This document shows, one piece after another, positions 41,804 to 50,083 of a stretch of DNA of 64,000 nucleotides; position 1 is the stretch's first letter, and every line of letters begins with the position of its first letter. Source of the stretch: Polyangiaceae bacterium (GTDB lineage: Bacteria > Myxococcota_A > Polyangia > Polyangiales > Polyangiaceae); assembly GCA_019637295.1 (NCBI GenBank), contig JAHBVX010000013.1, positions 62,001 to 126,000 on the forward strand. Direction: 5' to 3'. The notes beneath the pieces are model-generated. The model saw only the letters and a list, made by a program, of their open reading frames with translations, did not search any database and had not been told where the DNA came from. A program made the position numbers and the translations under genes.

Positions 41804-41815
41804 TATAGACAAATC
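41804..41815 (+). promoter_or_regulatory. -10-like box 6 nt before ATG
   Basis: TATAGA (41804-41809) is followed by CAAATC and the ATG at 41816, with no Shine-Dalgarno sequence. No TTG-type -35 is seen 17 nt upstream. It fits the leaderless pattern. Confidence 0.35.
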
Positions 41816-42679
41816 ATGCGAAAAGCGCAGGTTTGGTTGGCAGCGCTCGGAGGGCTGGTCGGCACCGCTACCAACGCCGGCGCGCAGCCGGTCGAGGGCC
41901 CACCCGCGGAGCCGCCGCCCGGCCCCGGCGGCGCCCACTACACGGAACCGCCCGCAGGGCCGCCCCAGTCCGCGCCGCCGCCCTACCCGGCGGTGTACGA
42001 GCCGCCGCCACCACTGGCCATCTACGAGCCCCCTCCCCCGCCCCGTCCGCGCCATGTGGCACCAAAGACCGCTCTCTCGCTGGGCGCGCGCCTCGGCTGG
42101 TTCGTGCCCTTCGGTAACCTCTGGGTCGTCGGCTCCCCGTCGGGGGTGGTGGTGGACGAGGTGAAGTGGTCGGAGTTCGCCTCCGCGGGGCCGATGTTCG
42201 AGCTGGACGGCGGCGCGCGGCTGGGCCGCTACTACACCGTCTTCCTGCTCTGGGAGCACGCCGTCCTCGGCACGGGCAGCCGCGAGATCCCCGCGCTCGG
42301 AAAGCAGGAGCGCAGTGAGAGTGACTACTACGCCCTCGGGCTGCGCTTCTCGTCGGATCCGAACACGGTCGGTTTCCTGACCGAGATCAACCTTGGCTTC
42401 CGCCGCTTTCGGAGCATTTGGGACAGCGGCGCGGAGCTGAGGATGACGGAGGCTCCGCTCGAGTTCCGCATCGGATTCGGCGCCGACATTCGCCTGGGGC
42501 CGGCGTTCTCGCTGTCGCCCATGGTCACCCTTGGCGCGGGGTCGTTCGGCGACGCCGAGTGGCTCAACCCCGACGGATCGACCTCGAGCGCCACCGCACC
42601 CGGCGATGGAGCGGCCGGTCATGGCTGGCTGACGCTGCACCTGGGCGGGCACTTCGACCTCTTTGGGAGCCAGAACTAA
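41816..42679 (+). CDS. Outer-membrane beta-barrel protein with Pro-rich N-terminus
   Basis: A 287-residue exported protein (signal ending TNAGAQP). Residues 25-80 are rich in Pro, with repeats such as VYEPPPPLAIYEPPPPP. A barrel-like C-terminal domain follows (about 85-287) with strands TALSLGARLGWFVPFGN, GARLGRYYTVFLLWEHAVLG and FRIGFGADIRLGPAFSLSPM, ending in GGHFDLFGSQN. The Pro-rich region may span the periplasm or touch peptidoglycan. It is divergent from the atp operon and convergent with rdgB, 20 nt apart. Function unknown. Confidence 0.8.
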   Translation: MRKAQVWLAALGGLVGTATNAGAQPVEGPPAEPPPGPGGAHYTEPPAGPPQSAPPPYPAVYEPPPPLAIYEPPPPPRPRHVAPKTALSLGARLGWFVPFGNLWVVGSPSGVVVDEVKWSEFASAGPMFELDGGARLGRYYTVFLLWEHAVLGTGSREIPALGKQERSESDYYALGLRFSSDPNTVGFLTEINLGFRRFRSIWDSGAELRMTEAPLEFRIGFGADIRLGPAFSLSPMVTLGAGSFGDAEWLNPDGSTSSATAPGDGAAGHGWLTLHLGGHFDLFGSQN

Positions 42680-42699
42680 GGGGATCTTCGGCCGGGCCC

Positions 42700-43347
42700 C
42701 TAACCCGCGATGCGCTCCGCCTCGTCCAGCTGATTCGAGAGCAGCTGGGCGATGAGCGGCTTCATGGCCCTCGCCGCTTGGCCGCGGTGGCTCACCTGAT
42801 TCTTCTCCGCATCGCCCAGCTCGGCCATGGCGCGCCCCTCGAAACCATCGACCACGAACAGTGGATCATAGCCGAAACCTCCGCCACCGCGCGAGTCGCG
42901 CGCAATGCTCCCGGACACACAGCCCTCCACCGTGAGCGGCTGCTCGACCCCCGGCACGACCAACGCGAGCACACAGCGGAACCGTGCGACCCGCCCTTCG
43001 TCGTCCACGGCCTCGAGCTCGCGCAACAAGGCTGCGTTGTTCTCGGCGTCCGTAGCGCGCTCGTGAGAGAAGCGCGCCGAGCGCACGCCAGGGCGGCCTT
43101 GCAGCCCGGTCACTTCGAGTCCGCTATCGTCGGCCAGCGCGGGCAGCCCCGTGAGCTGGTACGCCGCGCGAGCCTTCTGCACCGCGTTGGCCTCGAACGT
43201 GTTGCCGTCCTCGGGCAACGTCGGGTGCTCGCCGAGCAAGTCCTTCAAGGTCACCAGCTGCACCGGCAGCTCCGCGAGAAGCGATCTGAGCTCCGCGAGC
43301 TTTCCCTCGTTCGACGAGGCGAGCACGATGGTGACCAGCTCCGCCAA
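42700..43347 (-). CDS. rdgB: XTP/dITP pyrophosphatase (RdgB/HAM1)
   Basis: A 215-residue house-cleaning enzyme that hydrolyses dITP, XTP and ITP to the monophosphate and pyrophosphate. Conserved segments: ASSNEGKLAELRSLL (about 10-24), ALADDSGLEVTGLQGRPGVR (about 70-89), GGGGFGYDPLF (about 152-162) and SHRGQAARAM (about 186-195). It is the last gene of a four-gene minus-strand run, 12 nt after the HAMP histidine kinase gene. Confidence 0.95.
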   Translation of the reverse strand: MAELVTIVLASSNEGKLAELRSLLAELPVQLVTLKDLLGEHPTLPEDGNTFEANAVQKARAAYQLTGLPALADDSGLEVTGLQGRPGVRSARFSHERATDAENNAALLRELEAVDDEGRVARFRCVLALVVPGVEQPLTVEGCVSGSIARDSRGGGGFGYDPLFVVDGFEGRAMAELGDAEKNQVSHRGQAARAMKPLIAQLLSNQLDEAERIAG

Positions 43348-43359
43348 TGCAGCCGCTTC

Positions 43360-44949
43360 TTACACGCGTCCGCCCGCGGACGCCACCGCCGGGGCTGCCG
43401 CCTCGGACAGGTGTACCCAGAAGCGCGTCCCCCCGCCCTCGCGAGCAGCGCAGGCGATCGAGCCCCCGTGCGCCTCGACGATCTGGCGCGTGATGGCCAG
43501 GCCGAGGCCCGTGCCCTGATCTTTGGTCGTGAAGAAGGGCTCGAAGATCCGGGCCCTGGCCTCGTCCGGGATGCCTGCGCCGTCATCCTCGACGACCAGC
43601 TCCACACCGCCACCCGAGGCACGGCGCACGGCGACGCTGATGCGCCCGCCCGGCGAGCACGCCTCCCGCGCGTTGCGCAGCAGGTTGAGCAGCGCCTGCT
43701 TGAGCTGCGCCTCGTCCGCGAGCACGACGGGCAGCTCATCCGCGACCTCCATGTCCAGGGTGAGCGCGTGCCGCCCGAGCTCACGGCGCAAGAAGTCGCA
43801 GGCCTCGACTACGATGGCTCCCACGTCCTCGCGCTCGAGCCGCAGCGGTTGCTGCCGGGCCATCGAGAGATACTGCTCGGACAACTCGGTCAGTCGCACG
43901 ACCTCGCCGTGGATGGCGCGCACCAGACTGAGACTCTCGCTGCCACCACTCTCGGCCAGCTCCTCTTCCAGTAGCTCGATGTTGAGGGTTATGGATGACA
44001 GCGGGTTCCGGATCTCGTGCGTGACGTGCGCCGCCATCTTGCCGATGGTCGCGAGCCGCTCGGCGGCCACCAACTGCTCGTTGGCGCTGGCGATGGCACC
44101 GACCATGCTCTCGAAGGTCATGGCCAACTCGCCGATTTCGTCGTTCGACGCGACTACTGGCCGTGGCGCCAGGTCGCCGTGCGCGACGGCCTTGGCGCGC
44201 TCGGTGACCGCGCCGAGGGGGCGCAAGACGCGTCGCGTGTACCAAGCAGTGGCCGCGCCGAGCAAGAGCGCCAGCAGCGCGAGCACCGCAAGCAGCTGAA
44301 TGGCGACGCGCTCGCGAGCTCGCGCTACGTCGAGCAACGCATCGACGTTGCCCTGAACCCGCTGCTCGAGCTGACTGAGGCGTTTTCGCGCCTGGGCGCC
44401 GCGTGTGACGAGCTGATCCCGGGCTCGCTCGGCGCCCGCCGTATCGCCCTGTCCGAGCGCGTCGAACAACTCGCCGAGTTGCTTCCTGTCCTGCTGCAAG
44501 AATTGCTCGATGGCGCTCGACTCACGCGTCAACTCGATGCCTGTGGCGCGCACCGTCGGGTCGCCGGAGGAGACGAAAGCCCGGTCGAGCGCGGCGCGAA
44601 CTTCGCCGAACATCTTCGGTCGACCAATGCGCAGGGTCGTCTCGAACCACACCCGCTTGTCCGCCGGGTTGCGAGCCGTCGTGATGTGGTTCAGCTGCGT
44701 GTTGTAGGTATCCTGACTCGACACCACGTCGCGCAGGGCCAGGGACAATGGCAGGTATCCCGAGCGCATCAGGTTCGCCTCGGTGGAGGCGCGGCCAAGC
44801 GCGAACACGGCCCAACCGGCGACGACCGAGAACAAGAGCGCCACGAGCGAGAAAGACAGCAGTACTCGAGCGGCCACCGTGCGCCGGCGCGTCGAGTTGG
44901 AGGCCACGCCCGCCAGCTGCGCTACCTGTACGCTCCCAGACCCCATCAC
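43360..44949 (-). CDS. Membrane sensor histidine kinase (HAMP, HisKA, HATPase)
   Basis: A 529-residue sensor kinase. Helix 1 (about 25-50) and helix 2 (about 215-235) enclose a helical periplasmic domain like the four-helix-bundle sensors (residues 50-215). A HAMP domain follows (about 235-290), then HisKA with the phospho-accepting His in AAHVTHEIRNPLSS (about 310) and HATPase_c with NLLRNAREA, VEDDGAGIP and GTGLGLAI. No response regulator gene is adjacent, so it is an orphan kinase. It starts one base past the stop of the Fe-S protein gene, with GTG at 44949 or ATG at 44946. Confidence 0.92.
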   Translation of the reverse strand: MMGSGSVQVAQLAGVASNSTRRRTVAARVLLSFSLVALLFSVVAGWAVFALGRASTEANLMRSGYLPLSLALRDVVSSQDTYNTQLNHITTARNPADKRVWFETTLRIGRPKMFGEVRAALDRAFVSSGDPTVRATGIELTRESSAIEQFLQQDRKQLGELFDALGQGDTAGAERARDQLVTRGAQARKRLSQLEQRVQGNVDALLDVARARERVAIQLLAVLALLALLLGAATAWYTRRVLRPLGAVTERAKAVAHGDLAPRPVVASNDEIGELAMTFESMVGAIASANEQLVAAERLATIGKMAAHVTHEIRNPLSSITLNIELLEEELAESGGSESLSLVRAIHGEVVRLTELSEQYLSMARQQPLRLEREDVGAIVVEACDFLRRELGRHALTLDMEVADELPVVLADEAQLKQALLNLLRNAREACSPGGRISVAVRRASGGGVELVVEDDGAGIPDEARARIFEPFFTTKDQGTGLGLAITRQIVEAHGGSIACAAREGGGTRFWVHLSEAAAPAVASAGGRV

Positions 44950-46023
44950 TCAGCGCGCGCTCGCCAGGCTCTCCGCGAGGATGGAGTGAAGGTCGACGGC
45001 ATCCGCGCCGTTCTGGCGAAAGCGTCGCAAGCTGCTGGCGCACGCGGTCACGACCGTGCCACCGCCCAGAGCATCGTGGTCGCGCAGGCGACTGTCGGCG
45101 ATCTCAGCCGAGGTCTCCTTGGCGGTGAGGGGCAGGAGCCCTCCGCCTCCACTGCACTCCCCCCGCTCGCGAGCGCGCGAGAACTCTTCGGGCTGCCTCC
45201 CGAGTGCGCGGGCGAGCAGGGCGCGCGGCTCGTCGAATAGCCTGAGCCCTCGGCCGAGGTGGCACGGGTCGTGCCAGCGCAACTTGACGTCGGCGAGACG
45301 AGAGACGCGACCAAACTGGCCCAGGTTGCGGTGTGCGCGCGCGAGCAGCATCTCGGGAGCGAACTTGGCGAGCGCGCGGGCGCAGGACGGCTCGGCTGCC
45401 AGCAGCGCGTCGGCACCCTCGAGCTCACGCTCGACGTGCGCTTGCTCAGCCTCGAACCCGGGCCGATCGCCCGCGAGCAGCAGGGGCAGCCCGCAGCAGG
45501 CTTCGAGCAACCTGACCGGTCCCGACAGACCGACCGCGACCCGCACGATGTCCGCGCTCACGCCGTGTGGGGCGACGAGCTGCTCCGAGCCGAGCGCCAG
45601 GACGGTACGAGCACCCGACTCCACGCCGGGCAACTCTCGTAGTGCACGCAGCACCTCCCGAGCGCGAGCGCGCCGCGCATCGAAGCGCGCTCGCACGTCC
45701 TGCACCTCCTGAGGTGCCAACCCCAGCTCTCGGTAGAGCACTCGAGCCTCGAGCAGCGTGGCAGCCACGGGGTTCTCGTGGTCGCAGCTGTCACGACAAG
45801 CCAGGCAGCCCGTGCAGGCCCAAGCCACCGCGGCCACGTCACGACTGAGCGGCACCGTGCCACGCGCCGCCAGCCAGGTGGCGCTCATCTTGCCCCAGGG
45901 TGTGAGCGTCTCGCGCCGGTCAGCGTTGGAGACTGGGCACGCGGTGCGACACAGTTTGGGGCAATAGGCGCAGGTCTCGAGCGCCTTTGCGTGGGTGGGG
46001 AGCAGCTTGAGCGACGTCGTCAT
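44950..46023 (-). CDS. Fe-S oxidoreductase with two 4Fe-4S motifs and CCG-type domains
   Basis: A 357-residue protein related to GlcF/HdrD/LutA-type oxidoreductases. Two 4Fe-4S sites lie at the N-terminus: CAYCPKLCRTACP (about 18-30) and CTGCLACRDSCDHENP (about 70-85). The C-terminal part has two CCG-like regions. The first is LEACCGLPLLLAGD. The second is WHDPCHLGRGLRLFDEP with CSGGGG in place of the usual CCGGGG, so one cysteine is lost. It probably shuttles electrons between a dehydrogenase and a quinone or disulfide acceptor, but no partner dehydrogenase is beside it. It lies between two histidine kinase genes with gaps of 12 and 0 nt. Confidence 0.85.
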   Translation of the reverse strand: MTTSLKLLPTHAKALETCAYCPKLCRTACPVSNADRRETLTPWGKMSATWLAARGTVPLSRDVAAVAWACTGCLACRDSCDHENPVAATLLEARVLYRELGLAPQEVQDVRARFDARRARAREVLRALRELPGVESGARTVLALGSEQLVAPHGVSADIVRVAVGLSGPVRLLEACCGLPLLLAGDRPGFEAEQAHVERELEGADALLAAEPSCARALAKFAPEMLLARAHRNLGQFGRVSRLADVKLRWHDPCHLGRGLRLFDEPRALLARALGRQPEEFSRARERGECSGGGGLLPLTAKETSAEIADSRLRDHDALGGGTVVTACASSLRRFRQNGADAVDLHSILAESLASAR

Positions 46024-46035
46024 CGATCCTCGGCA

Positions 46036-47937
46036 TCAGCCCTTGGCGGAACCGCCGCGAGAGGGCTTGGTAGTGCGGCGGGGGCCCCGCTTCGGCCCGG
46101 GCCCCGGGGCCCGGTCGTTGGCCGGAGCGGGCTCGGCCGTCGCGGGAACAGCGGGAGGCACGCGCTCCCGCTGCGGCAGATGCAGCGAGAAGCACGCGCC
46201 CTCGGGGCCGCTCTCCACCTCCACGCGCCCGTCGTGCTCCTCGGCGATCTTCTTCACGATCGCCAGACCCAGACCCGTGCCCCCCTGCTTGGCCGTGACG
46301 AAGGACTGGAAGATGCGCCCCTCGACCTCAGGCGGGATGCCCGGACCCGTGTCGCGCACGCGAATCACCAGCTCGGTGCCAACCATCTGCGCGCTGATGG
46401 TGAGGCGTCCGCCGTGCTCCGCCATGGCCTCGATGGCATTGCGGGCGAGGTTGAAGATAGCCCGCGCGACGCGACCCTCGTCGAAGCGCGCGACGATCTT
46501 CGCGTCGACGTCCACCTCGAGTTCGACCGCTCGGCCGTCGACCTCGTGGGCCATTTGCCGCGTGATGTCGGAGAAGAACTTCTTGAGGTACACCCTGCGC
46601 ACGAACAGCGTCCGCTCGCCCCTGGCAAACTCCAGCACTTCGCGCTGCATCGAGCTGAGTAGGTCGAACTGCTTGAGGACTTCTTCGGCGTAGGCGGACC
46701 GCTGGGCGCCGTCTTTCGCGTCCACCATGAGCTGAACGTAGCCGCTGATCACCGTCATTGGCGTCTTGAAGTCGTGAATCACCTGCGACAGCAATCGACC
46801 GATCGACGTGAGTCGCTCGCCCACCTCCCGAGCGCGGCTGGCGCGAAACAGGCGCACCGCCGTCGCTGCGTTGGCCGCGACCAGGCGCAGCAAGTCGACG
46901 TCCTCGTTGGAGAAGCCGAGCCCGCCCTGCTTACCGAACAAGCCGATGGAACCGAGCGGACGACCATCGCCCTCGAGCGACAACGCCAGGACCCGGGTAA
47001 CGGGGAATGAGAAGACTCCCTCGACGCGCGCGCTGAAGCGGGCGTCCGCGGTGCCGTCCTCGATACGTACCGGCTGCTCGGCGTCCATGGCTGCGCACAG
47101 GAAGCCCTCACCCGCCTTGACGCCTACGCACTCGATCGTCTCGGGGTGCCTCGGGTCGTAGGCGTACACCACCAGATCCCCCGTTTCCTCTTCGACGAGC
47201 AAGGTCGCCGCCCCTTGCGCATCGCACGCCAGCACCAGGCGGCTCATCACCGCAGTGAGGAGTTGTTCGACGGTGGAGGCACGAGCCGTCGCGCGCTCGA
47301 GCTCGAAGAGCAACTCCAGGTCGCGAAGCTTGCGCTCGAGCTGATCCGTCATGTCGAGCAGTTGCTTGTTCTTCTGAATCAGCGACAAGAACAGCCGTGA
47401 GTTGTCGATGGCCACCGCGGCTTGGGTGGACAGCGCGATCAGGAGCGCTTCGTCCTCGGTCGTGAACTCGGCACCGCGCACCTTGTTGAGCACCTGGATC
47501 ACGCCGATGGTGCGCCCCAAGTGGTTCTTGAGTGGCGCGGCCAACATGCTGGTCGTGCGATAGCCGGTCAGAGCATCCCACTGCCGCTCGAAGCGGGGGT
47601 CCTCGTAGGCGTCCCGGATGCGAAAAGGCTTACCGCTGTGCGCAACCGTCCCCGCGATGCCATGACCAACCTTGAGGCGAATGCTGCGTACGTTCTGCCC
47701 TACGACGATGCGGCTGACCAGCTCCTTGTTGGTGTCGTCCAGCAGATACAGAGTCGCTCGGTCTGCATCGAGCAACTCGGTGACCTTGCCCAAGATCAGC
47801 TCGAGCAGGTCGTCGAGCTCGAGGGTGGTCCCGAGCGCGCCGCCCACTTCGCGCAACGCGTCCGCGATGCGTCGCTCCCGCACGAAAGCCAGCTCGAGCT
47901 GCTCGAGGCGCTCCCTGCCGTCGGCTGCGACTACCAC
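46036..47937 (-). CDS. Soluble histidine kinase with two GAF domains
   Basis: A 633-residue cytoplasmic sensor kinase without membrane helices. GAF 1 spans about 30-195 and GAF 2 about 220-375. HisKA has its phospho-accepting His in LLSQVIHDFKTPMTVISG (about 393-410). HATPase_c follows (about 470-590) with NLARNAIEAM, RDTGPGIPP and GTGLGLAIVKK. The basic Pro-rich tail (about 595-633, with RRTTKPSRGG) is unusual and might bind nucleic acid or a partner. GAF domains may bind a small ligand or sense redox state. The GTG start at 47937 has no clear ribosome-binding site. It is the first gene of the run that ends in rdgB; no response regulator is nearby. Confidence 0.9.
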   Translation of the reverse strand: MVVAADGRERLEQLELAFVRERRIADALREVGGALGTTLELDDLLELILGKVTELLDADRATLYLLDDTNKELVSRIVVGQNVRSIRLKVGHGIAGTVAHSGKPFRIRDAYEDPRFERQWDALTGYRTTSMLAAPLKNHLGRTIGVIQVLNKVRGAEFTTEDEALLIALSTQAAVAIDNSRLFLSLIQKNKQLLDMTDQLERKLRDLELLFELERATARASTVEQLLTAVMSRLVLACDAQGAATLLVEEETGDLVVYAYDPRHPETIECVGVKAGEGFLCAAMDAEQPVRIEDGTADARFSARVEGVFSFPVTRVLALSLEGDGRPLGSIGLFGKQGGLGFSNEDVDLLRLVAANAATAVRLFRASRAREVGERLTSIGRLLSQVIHDFKTPMTVISGYVQLMVDAKDGAQRSAYAEEVLKQFDLLSSMQREVLEFARGERTLFVRRVYLKKFFSDITRQMAHEVDGRAVELEVDVDAKIVARFDEGRVARAIFNLARNAIEAMAEHGGRLTISAQMVGTELVIRVRDTGPGIPPEVEGRIFQSFVTAKQGGTGLGLAIVKKIAEEHDGRVEVESGPEGACFSLHLPQRERVPPAVPATAEPAPANDRAPGPGPKRGPRRTTKPSRGGSAKG

Positions 47938-48125
47938 TCGATCAGGATCTCACCCTCATCCCCTCGTGGGAAGCCCTCGCCCGCCTGCGCCACCAGGGCC
48001 AGGGAGTTTCCGGTGGTCCGACCCGCCGGTGGCGTGACCAGGCCAGGCGCGGCGGGGGCGGAAAACACGGCCAGGTTTGCGGGTTGATGTTTGGCTCCCG
48101 CGGGGATGGGTATAGTGGCTGGGCC

Positions 48126-48404
48126 ATGGCGCTCAAGCAACTGCACCTGCTGGTCAAAGGCCGAGTTCAGGGGGTCTACTTCCGCGCATCGACCCAGCGC
48201 GAGGCGAGACGCCTCGGATTGTCGGGTTGGGTCAAGAACAAGAACGATGGCTCGGTGGAGATCCTCGCCGAGGGTGAAGAAGTGGCGATTCGGGAGCTGT
48301 ACGGCTGGGCCCAGAAGGGTCCGAGCGCGGCTCGCGTGGACAAGGTAGAGACGCGATGGCGGAGCTTCACGGGCGAGTTTCCCGACTTCCGCATCTTCGA
48401 CTGA
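48126..48404 (+). CDS. acyP: Acylphosphatase
   Basis: A 92-residue enzyme that hydrolyses carboxyl-phosphate bonds such as acetyl-phosphate. It has the signature KGRVQGVYFRASTQREA with the catalytic Arg, and GWVKNKNDGSVEI with the catalytic Asn, plus the C-terminal DFRIFD. Its 3' end overlaps the start of the next gene by 49 bases. A TATAGT box lies at 48111-48116, 9 nt before the ATG, without a good -35 at 17 nt. The 188 nt before it (47938-48125) hold no other gene. Confidence 0.94.
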   Translation: MALKQLHLLVKGRVQGVYFRASTQREARRLGLSGWVKNKNDGSVEILAEGEEVAIRELYGWAQKGPSAARVDKVETRWRSFTGEFPDFRIFD

Positions 48405-50083
48405 AGGCCAGCCACCGCCTGGCCACCACGCTGGCGCTGCTGGTGTTGGTCACCGCGTCCTTCGCCTGGAGCGACGCAGGCGACGCGGGCGGCGGCGCGA
48501 CGCGAGCGCGCGCGCTGCCCGAGCTGCCGCGTGTACCGAAGCCCGAGCTGCCCGCCCCGACGGAAGAGCAGCTGGCCGAGCTCGACCGGCGTCTATCGCG
48601 CTTCCACGCCGAGGAGCACAGCCAGCGCGACGTGGCGCGCCGGGAGCTGCTCGAGACGCCGCAGGGCCTCGTAGGTGCCATCGATCGACGGATGAACGAA
48701 CTGGCTGACGGCAGAAGCGGCGACGCCATGCGCCGGCACCTCACCGCGGTGCGCGACAAGGCGCGCGCCGCGGAGCGCGAGCGCATGAAGGCCGAGGGCC
48801 GGCGAGGCGCGGTCGCCACCCCCGACTACCTGGACATGCTCGTGGAGTTCGCGTCGCCCTCGGACCCAATCTGGCGTGATCTGGTCAGCGTGGTCGCGAT
48901 GAGCCGCATGCTCACGCACATTGGGACCGTGGAGGCCGTCCGGGAGTTGATCGACGTGCACGTTCGCTTCGGCGAGTTGCTGCGCGTGGACACGCAGCTT
49001 CAGCTCGGCAAACTGGGCGACAGGGCCGTCGCTGCGTTGGTCGAGACGCGCAGGCATCGTGCCGAGAAGATTGCCCGTTGGGCGGAGCGCCAGCTCGACG
49101 CGATGGGGCGCGCGATCGTTAGCGAGGCGGTGCAGACGGACGACCAAGAGGTGCTCGCGGACGTGCTGCGCGCTTATGGACGCATTCGCGATCCGGACGC
49201 TGCGCGCATCGTCATCTCCTTCGCCAACAGCGAACGCGCGCAGATCCGAGAGGCGGCGCGGCAGGGCGTGGCCATGCTCGGTGAAGTGGGCGCCTGGCAG
49301 CTGCGCGACAGCTACGAGAACACCGTAGGCAAGCGGCCGCCTCGGGATTGGACCTGGGAGCGAACGGCACGCGAGCTGTTTGCGGAGCTCGACCGCCTGA
49401 GGCTCGCGCAGGTCTACGAGGCCTTCGAGGACGGCTTGCAGGCCACGCGGGAGGGCAAGCACGAAGCCGCGCGTCTCGCCTTCGACAAGGTCCTCGCACA
49501 GAGTCCGCTGTTCGAACGGCGCGCGGAGATGGCCGCCGCCTACCATGCCTACGCCCTGAGCGCGGCCGACACTCAGCCCGAGCAGGCGCTCGATGCGCTG
49601 AGGCGTGCTCATCGCGTCAGCGGCTCCGAAGAAGAGCAGAAGCGCATCGAGAGCTTGCGTCTCACACTCGAGAGCTCGCAGCTGCTCGCGACGGGCGTGG
49701 CGGATCGGGTGATGGTGGAGCGGGCCATCGAGCTCGACCCGAGCAACGATCGCGCTCGCGAGCTCGCGGGGCGCATGGAGCGCGGGGAGATCGTGAGCGA
49801 GAGCCGCGTGAACCGCTACCTCGCCGCCGGCGCGATCGGTGCGCTGGCGCTGCTCGCCATCGGGCTCATCTCATGGCGGCGTCCCCGAGCGCGCGAGCCC
49901 GAGGCTACCAGCGAGCCCGAGGTCAGCGAGCCCGAGGCTACCGGCGAGCCCACTACCAGTGAGCCCGAGGCTGCCAGCGAGCCCGAGGCTACCAGCGAGC
50001 CCGAGGCTGTCAGCGAGCCCGAGGCTACCAGCGAGCCCGAGGCTACCAGCGAGCCCAACTCCGACGACCCCGCGGTCAGCTAG
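48356..50083 (+). CDS. Helical-repeat membrane protein with tandem-repeat tail
   Basis: A 575-residue protein. It has an N-terminal signal or anchor (about 20-38), then long charged helices. About 160-320 looks HEAT-like (RAVAALVETRRHRAEKIARW, REAARQGVAMLGEVGAW) and about 350-470 TPR-like (EAFEDGLQATREGKHEAARL, DTQPEQALDALRRAHRVSG). A transmembrane helix at about 484-501 and a cytoplasmic or outer tail of SEPEAT-type repeats end the protein. I infer an envelope scaffold. The ATG at 48356 lies inside acyP; no better start is visible. The stop overlaps the convergent glycosyltransferase gene by 4 bases. Confidence 0.75.
   Translation: MAELHGRVSRLPHLRLKASHRLATTLALLVLVTASFAWSDAGDAGGGATRARALPELPRVPKPELPAPTEEQLAELDRRLSRFHAEEHSQRDVARRELLETPQGLVGAIDRRMNELADGRSGDAMRRHLTAVRDKARAAERERMKAEGRRGAVATPDYLDMLVEFASPSDPIWRDLVSVVAMSRMLTHIGTVEAVRELIDVHVRFGELLRVDTQLQLGKLGDRAVAALVETRRHRAEKIARWAERQLDAMGRAIVSEAVQTDDQEVLADVLRAYGRIRDPDAARIVISFANSERAQIREAARQGVAMLGEVGAWQLRDSYENTVGKRPPRDWTWERTARELFAELDRLRLAQVYEAFEDGLQATREGKHEAARLAFDKVLAQSPLFERRAEMAAAYHAYALSAADTQPEQALDALRRAHRVSGSEEEQKRIESLRLTLESSQLLATGVADRVMVERAIELDPSNDRARELAGRMERGEIVSESRVNRYLAAGAIGALALLAIGLISWRRPRAREPEATSEPEVSEPEATGEPTTSEPEAASEPEATSEPEAVSEPEATSEPEATSEPNSDDPAVS
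49895..50056 (+). repeat. 18-base coding minisatellite
   Basis: About nine to ten copies of GAGCCCGAGGCTACCAGC, two of them shortened to 15 bases, encode EPEATS repeats at the end of the helical-repeat protein. Some units vary (GCTGCC, GCTGTC). Not a CRISPR array: there are no spacers. Confidence 0.85.

Noticed and set aside
41804-48116. TATAG boxes at 48111 and 5050 as further leaderless promoters
   Set aside because: Their distance to the start codon is 9 nt and no -35 fits, so I leave them out of the main set.
49895-50056. Regular 18-base repeats as a possible CRISPR array
   Set aside because: Units are directly adjacent without spacers, are in frame and code for EPEATS repeats in a protein.
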